Source: Microbulbifer flavimaris (GTDB taxonomy: Bacteria; Pseudomonadota; Gammaproteobacteria; Pseudomonadales; Cellvibrionaceae). Taken from it: 64,000 nt of DNA. The notes under the pieces are model-generated. The model saw only the letters and a list, made by a program, of their open reading frames with translations, did not search any database and was not told where the DNA came from. Position numbers and translations under genes: made by a program. The DNA lies in the NCBI RefSeq assembly GCF_001641755.2, contig NZ_LRFG02000002.1:186001-250000 (forward strand), in the 5' to 3' direction. Positions 61,003-64,000 of this stretch are shown here, piece by piece. The first letter of the stretch is position 1. Every line of letters begins with the position of its first letter.

Positions 61003-63672
61003 TTACACGAGGCGCGGGTTTACTTTGTCCGGATCGATATTCAGCTTCTTGATGGCGTCAGCCACTTCACTTGCCTCGATCACACCCTGCTTCGCCAGGC
61101 CCGTCAGTGCGGCGATAGCGACGTAGTTGCGATTGACTTCGAAGAAGCGACGCAGCTGCTCGCGGCTGTCACTGCGGCCGAAACCGTCGGTACCCAAAGC
61201 GATGACATCGCCACTGATAAACTCGCGCAGCGGCTCTACATACGAGCGGATGTAGTCGGTAGAGATCACCACCGGTGTCTCGTTGCCTTCAAACTGCTCA
61301 CTGATCCACGCTTTGCGCGGCTCCTCAGTGGGATGCAGCATATTCCAGCGTGCCACGTCCTGGCCTTCGCGCGCCGCTTCGGTGGCGGAAGTCAGGTTCC
61401 ACACGTCCGAAGTGACACCAAACTGGTCCGCCAGGATGTCCGCCGCTGCCAGCACTTCGCGCAGGATGGAGCCGGCACCCACCAGCTGGACATGCTTCTT
61501 CGCCGCCTTGCCTTTGCCCTTCTTGCGGGAGTCGTTATCCAGCTTGTAGATACCGCGGATGATGCCTTCCTCGACACCCTGCGGCATTTCCGGCTGCAGG
61601 TAGTTCTCGTTCTCGATGGTGACGTAGTAGAAGAGGTTCTGCTGTTCTTCGTACATCTCCTTGAGACCCTGGCGCAGGATCACTGCCAGGTCGTAGCCGT
61701 AGGCCGGGTCATAGCTCTTGCAGTTGGGGATGGTGGCAGACAACACGTGGCTGTGGCCATCCTGGTGCTGCAGGCCTTCGCCATTCAGTGTGGTGCGGCC
61801 GGCGGTGGCACCGATCAGGAAGCCCCGCGCCTGCATGTCGCCCGCCGCCCAGGCCAGGTCGCCGATGCGCTGGAAGCCGAACATGGAGTAGTAGATATAG
61901 AAAGGCACCATCGGCACGCCGTGGTTGCTGTAGGCGGTTGCCAGCGCCATCCAGGCGGACATGGCTCCGGCTTCGTTGATGCCCTCTTCGAGCACCTGGC
62001 CTTTCTTGTCTTCCTTGTAATACATGATCTGGCCGTGGTCGACCGGGGTGTATTTCTGCCCCTGGGAGGAGTAGATACCCAGCTGGCGGAACAAGCCTTC
62101 CATACCAAAGGTACGGGCTTCGTCCGGCACGATGGGCGCCACGTTCTTGCCCATCTTCTTGTCTTTCACCAGCACCGACAGTGCGCGCACAAACGCCATG
62201 GTGGTGGAGATTTCGCGGTCACCGGAGCCTTTGGTCAGAGCATTGAAGGCGTCCAGTTCCGGAATTTCCAGCTTCGCCACCTCACTGGTGCGGGACGGTA
62301 CCGGACCGCCCAGCGCCTTGCGGCGCTCGGCCATGTATTTCATTTCCGGGCTATCGGGCGCCGGACGGTAGTACGGCACTTCCTCGATTTCCTTGTCGGT
62401 AATCGGGATGGCAAAGCGGTCGCGGAAGCGCTTCAGCGCCTCGACGTCCATCTTCTTGACGTTGTGGGTATCCATTGCCGCTTCACCGGCAGCGCCCAGG
62501 CCGTAGCCTTTTACGGTCTGCGCCAGGATGACGGTGGGCTTGCCCTTACTCGCCATGGCCTCGGCGTAAGCCGCGTAAACCTTGTAGGGGTCGTGACCGC
62601 CGCGGTTGAGCTTCATGATCTCGTCGTCGGACATGTCCTTGACCATCTCGAGCAGCTCCGGGTATTTGCCGAAGAAGTGCTCGCGGGTATAGGCGCCGCC
62701 ATTGGCCTTGAAGTTCTGCATCTCGCCATCGACAACTTCGTCCATGACTTTCTGCAGCAGGCCTTTGTCGTCTTTCTCCAGCAGCGGATCCCACAGGCGG
62801 CCCCACAGGACCTTGATCACGTTCCAGCCGGCACCGCGGAAGACGCCTTCCAGTTCCTGCACAATCTTGCCGTTGCCGCGCACCGGGCCGTCTAGGCGCT
62901 GCAGGTTACAGTTGACCACGAACACCAGGTTTTCCAGGTTCTCGCGGCCGGCCATGGAAATGGCGCCGAGGGTTTCCGGCTCGTCACACTCACCATCGCC
63001 CAGGAATGCCCACACCTTGCGGTCACCGCGCGGAGAAAGGCCGCGGGCGGACAGGTAGCGCATGATGTGCGCCTGGTAGATCGCCTGAATCGGGCCCAGG
63101 CCCATCGACACGGTGGGGAACTGCCAGTATTCCGGCATCAGCCACGGATGCGGGTAGGAGGACAGGCCGTTGCCATTCACTTCACGGCGGAAATTGTCCA
63201 GCTGTTCTTCATCGAAGCGGCCTTCGAGGTAGGAACGCGCGTAGATACCCGGCGCGCTGTGCCCCTGGAAGAAGATCAGGTCGCCCCGCTCCTCGCCCTC
63301 GTTGCCGCGGAAGAAGTAGTTGAAACCGACGTCGTACAGGGTGGCGGCGGAAGAGAAGCTCGCAATGTGGCCACCGAGGCTGTCGCTGTTGGAGTTGGCA
63401 CGCACGACCATGGCCAGCGCATTCCAGCGGATCAGGGAGCGGATGCGACGCTCCATGAACAGATCACCCGGCATACGCTTTTCCGCCTGGGGCGGAATGG
63501 TATTGCGATAGGGCGTGGTGATGGCCCTGGGCAGCTCGACGCCGATATTGGTGGCGCGATCAGTGAGCTGCTTGAGCAGGAATGCAGCGCGCTCCTTGCC
63601 GCTGAAGCGAATCACCGCCTGCAGCGCGTCGAGCCATTCCTGCGTTTCCTGATTGTCAGTTTCTTCGTGCAT
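61003..63672 (-). CDS. aceE: Pyruvate dehydrogenase E1 component
   Basis: An 889-residue homodimeric-type E1 that decarboxylates pyruvate with thiamine diphosphate and transfers the acetyl group to the lipoyl arm of E2. The ThDP-binding motif is GDGECDEPETLGAI ... NLENLVFVVNCNLQ (about 228-260). The length fits E. coli AceE (887). Further family segments are QTVKGYGLG and ALGTDGFGRSDSREQLRRFFEV near the end. GAGGAG lies before the ATG at 63672. It is the first gene of an aceE-aceF operon; lpd is not in the window. Confidence 0.98.
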   Translation of the reverse strand: MHEETDNQETQEWLDALQAVIRFSGKERAAFLLKQLTDRATNIGVELPRAITTPYRNTIPPQAEKRMPGDLFMERRIRSLIRWNALAMVVRANSNSDSLGGHIASFSSAATLYDVGFNYFFRGNEGEERGDLIFFQGHSAPGIYARSYLEGRFDEEQLDNFRREVNGNGLSSYPHPWLMPEYWQFPTVSMGLGPIQAIYQAHIMRYLSARGLSPRGDRKVWAFLGDGECDEPETLGAISMAGRENLENLVFVVNCNLQRLDGPVRGNGKIVQELEGVFRGAGWNVIKVLWGRLWDPLLEKDDKGLLQKVMDEVVDGEMQNFKANGGAYTREHFFGKYPELLEMVKDMSDDEIMKLNRGGHDPYKVYAAYAEAMASKGKPTVILAQTVKGYGLGAAGEAAMDTHNVKKMDVEALKRFRDRFAIPITDKEIEEVPYYRPAPDSPEMKYMAERRKALGGPVPSRTSEVAKLEIPELDAFNALTKGSGDREISTTMAFVRALSVLVKDKKMGKNVAPIVPDEARTFGMEGLFRQLGIYSSQGQKYTPVDHGQIMYYKEDKKGQVLEEGINEAGAMSAWMALATAYSNHGVPMVPFYIYYSMFGFQRIGDLAWAAGDMQARGFLIGATAGRTTLNGEGLQHQDGHSHVLSATIPNCKSYDPAYGYDLAVILRQGLKEMYEEQQNLFYYVTIENENYLQPEMPQGVEEGIIRGIYKLDNDSRKKGKGKAAKKHVQLVGAGSILREVLAAADILADQFGVTSDVWNLTSATEAAREGQDVARWNMLHPTEEPRKAWISEQFEGNETPVVISTDYIRSYVEPLREFISGDVIALGTDGFGRSDSREQLRRFFEVNRNYVAIAALTGLAKQGVIEASEVADAIKKLNIDPDKVNPRLV

Positions 63673-64000
63673 TAAATGCTCCTCGGCGATTTAGCGACGT
63701 CGAGTCGTTGATTTCAATTCAATTTTTGGCAAATGGGGCAAAGTACAGCGCGAGCAGAAACTTGCTCCCTTTTTTGGTATTTCCCGCCAATTTACCGCCC
63801 GGCTTGGCGTAAATGCGGCATGTGCAGTGATGCACTGCCGCAGGGGCGATCGGGGAAGGAGTTGGCTATCTGCCGCCGGTAATTCTGCTGTTACTGCGAG
63901 TCCGGGTGCGGCGACGATCAAAGGAGATCAAAGTGGCCGCCCGGTCGCTCAGGGACCAAAGCGGGGGCGATTGTAGTATTACTACACGCCTTTTTCCAGA
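63673..64000. promoter_or_regulatory. Upstream region of aceE with a GntR-type palindrome
   Basis: No gene is seen. At 63972-63986 a 15-bp palindrome TGTAGTA-T-TACTACA has 7-bp perfect arms and contains GTA-T-TAC, which fits the FadR-subfamily GntR operator pattern GTM-N(0-1)-KAC to which PdhR belongs. It lies about 300 bases before aceE, so it may instead serve a gene beyond the window. GAGGAG at the right end of aceE is the ribosome site. Confidence 0.5.

Noticed and set aside
59383..62895. A 1170-codon open frame on the plus strand opposite aceF and aceE
   Set aside because: It is antisense to two certain genes, has His/Arg-rich low-complexity sequence without family motifs, and arises from the strong codon bias of aceE/aceF.

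Overview
The window looks like a chromosomal segment of a marine, polymer-degrading gammaproteobacterium of the Cellvibrionales type, Microbulbifer-like. That placement is an inference. It rests on the gammaproteobacterial blocks dnaX-ybaB-recR-rnd-ycgL-ycgN, dapA-bamC and aceE-aceF, on FabV used as an enoyl-ACP reductase, on DUF2789 and high-potential iron-sulfur proteins, and on five large TonB-dependent receptors (TBDRs) in 24 kb. I saw no rRNA, tRNA, CRISPR array or intact insertion sequence.

Layout. 1-8.5 kb (minus strand): a CoxE-type VWA protein cut by the window edge, its MoxR ATPase partner and a membrane protein, then a tight housekeeping operon dnaX-ybaB-recR-rnd-ycgL-ycgN plus a small membrane protein. 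dnaX carries a complete-looking -1 frameshift signal. 8.7-13.7 kb (plus): a FecI-type sigma factor, a FecR-type anti-sigma factor and a TBDR with an STN signalling domain, i.e. a cell-surface signalling set. 13.9-32.9 kb (plus): four more TBDRs mixed with two related methyltransferases, two sulfotransferase-type proteins, a peptidase-less S9-type propeller and a MarC protein. Two of the TBDRs share a 97-nt leader predicted to fold as a three-way junction, and each is followed by a terminator and then a methyltransferase with the same SQFGIEY motif. This duplicated module plus the sulfotransferases is my best candidate for an undescribed system.

33-49 kb: a secreted MA-type metallopeptidase, a TPR lipoprotein, a POT peptide transporter, a TauE/SafE permease, the dapA-bamC-MBL hydrolase operon, a lipid A-type acyltransferase, DUF2789, an aldo-keto reductase, fabV, an acyl-CoA thioesterase, a sterol-desaturase-type membrane hydroxylase, and a SulP transporter translationally coupled to a universal stress protein. 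49.3-57.2 kb (plus): HlyD adaptor, ABC ATPase, two FtsX-type permeases, an NtrC-type regulator and its histidine kinase. A near-perfect sigma-54 promoter and a cluster of GCGGACA repeats lie in front, so the last two genes probably control the whole locus. 57.4-64 kb: a high-potential iron-sulfur protein, three small lipoproteins (two cysteine-rich), then aceF and aceE with a GntR-type palindrome far upstream of aceE.

Two intergenic copies (about 0.8 and 51 kb) of a dispersed element have quite different stems that both pair, around a fixed AGGGAC loop and a conserved unpaired core. Starts were often moved downstream of the longest open frame to match a ribosome binding site, signal peptide or family start.
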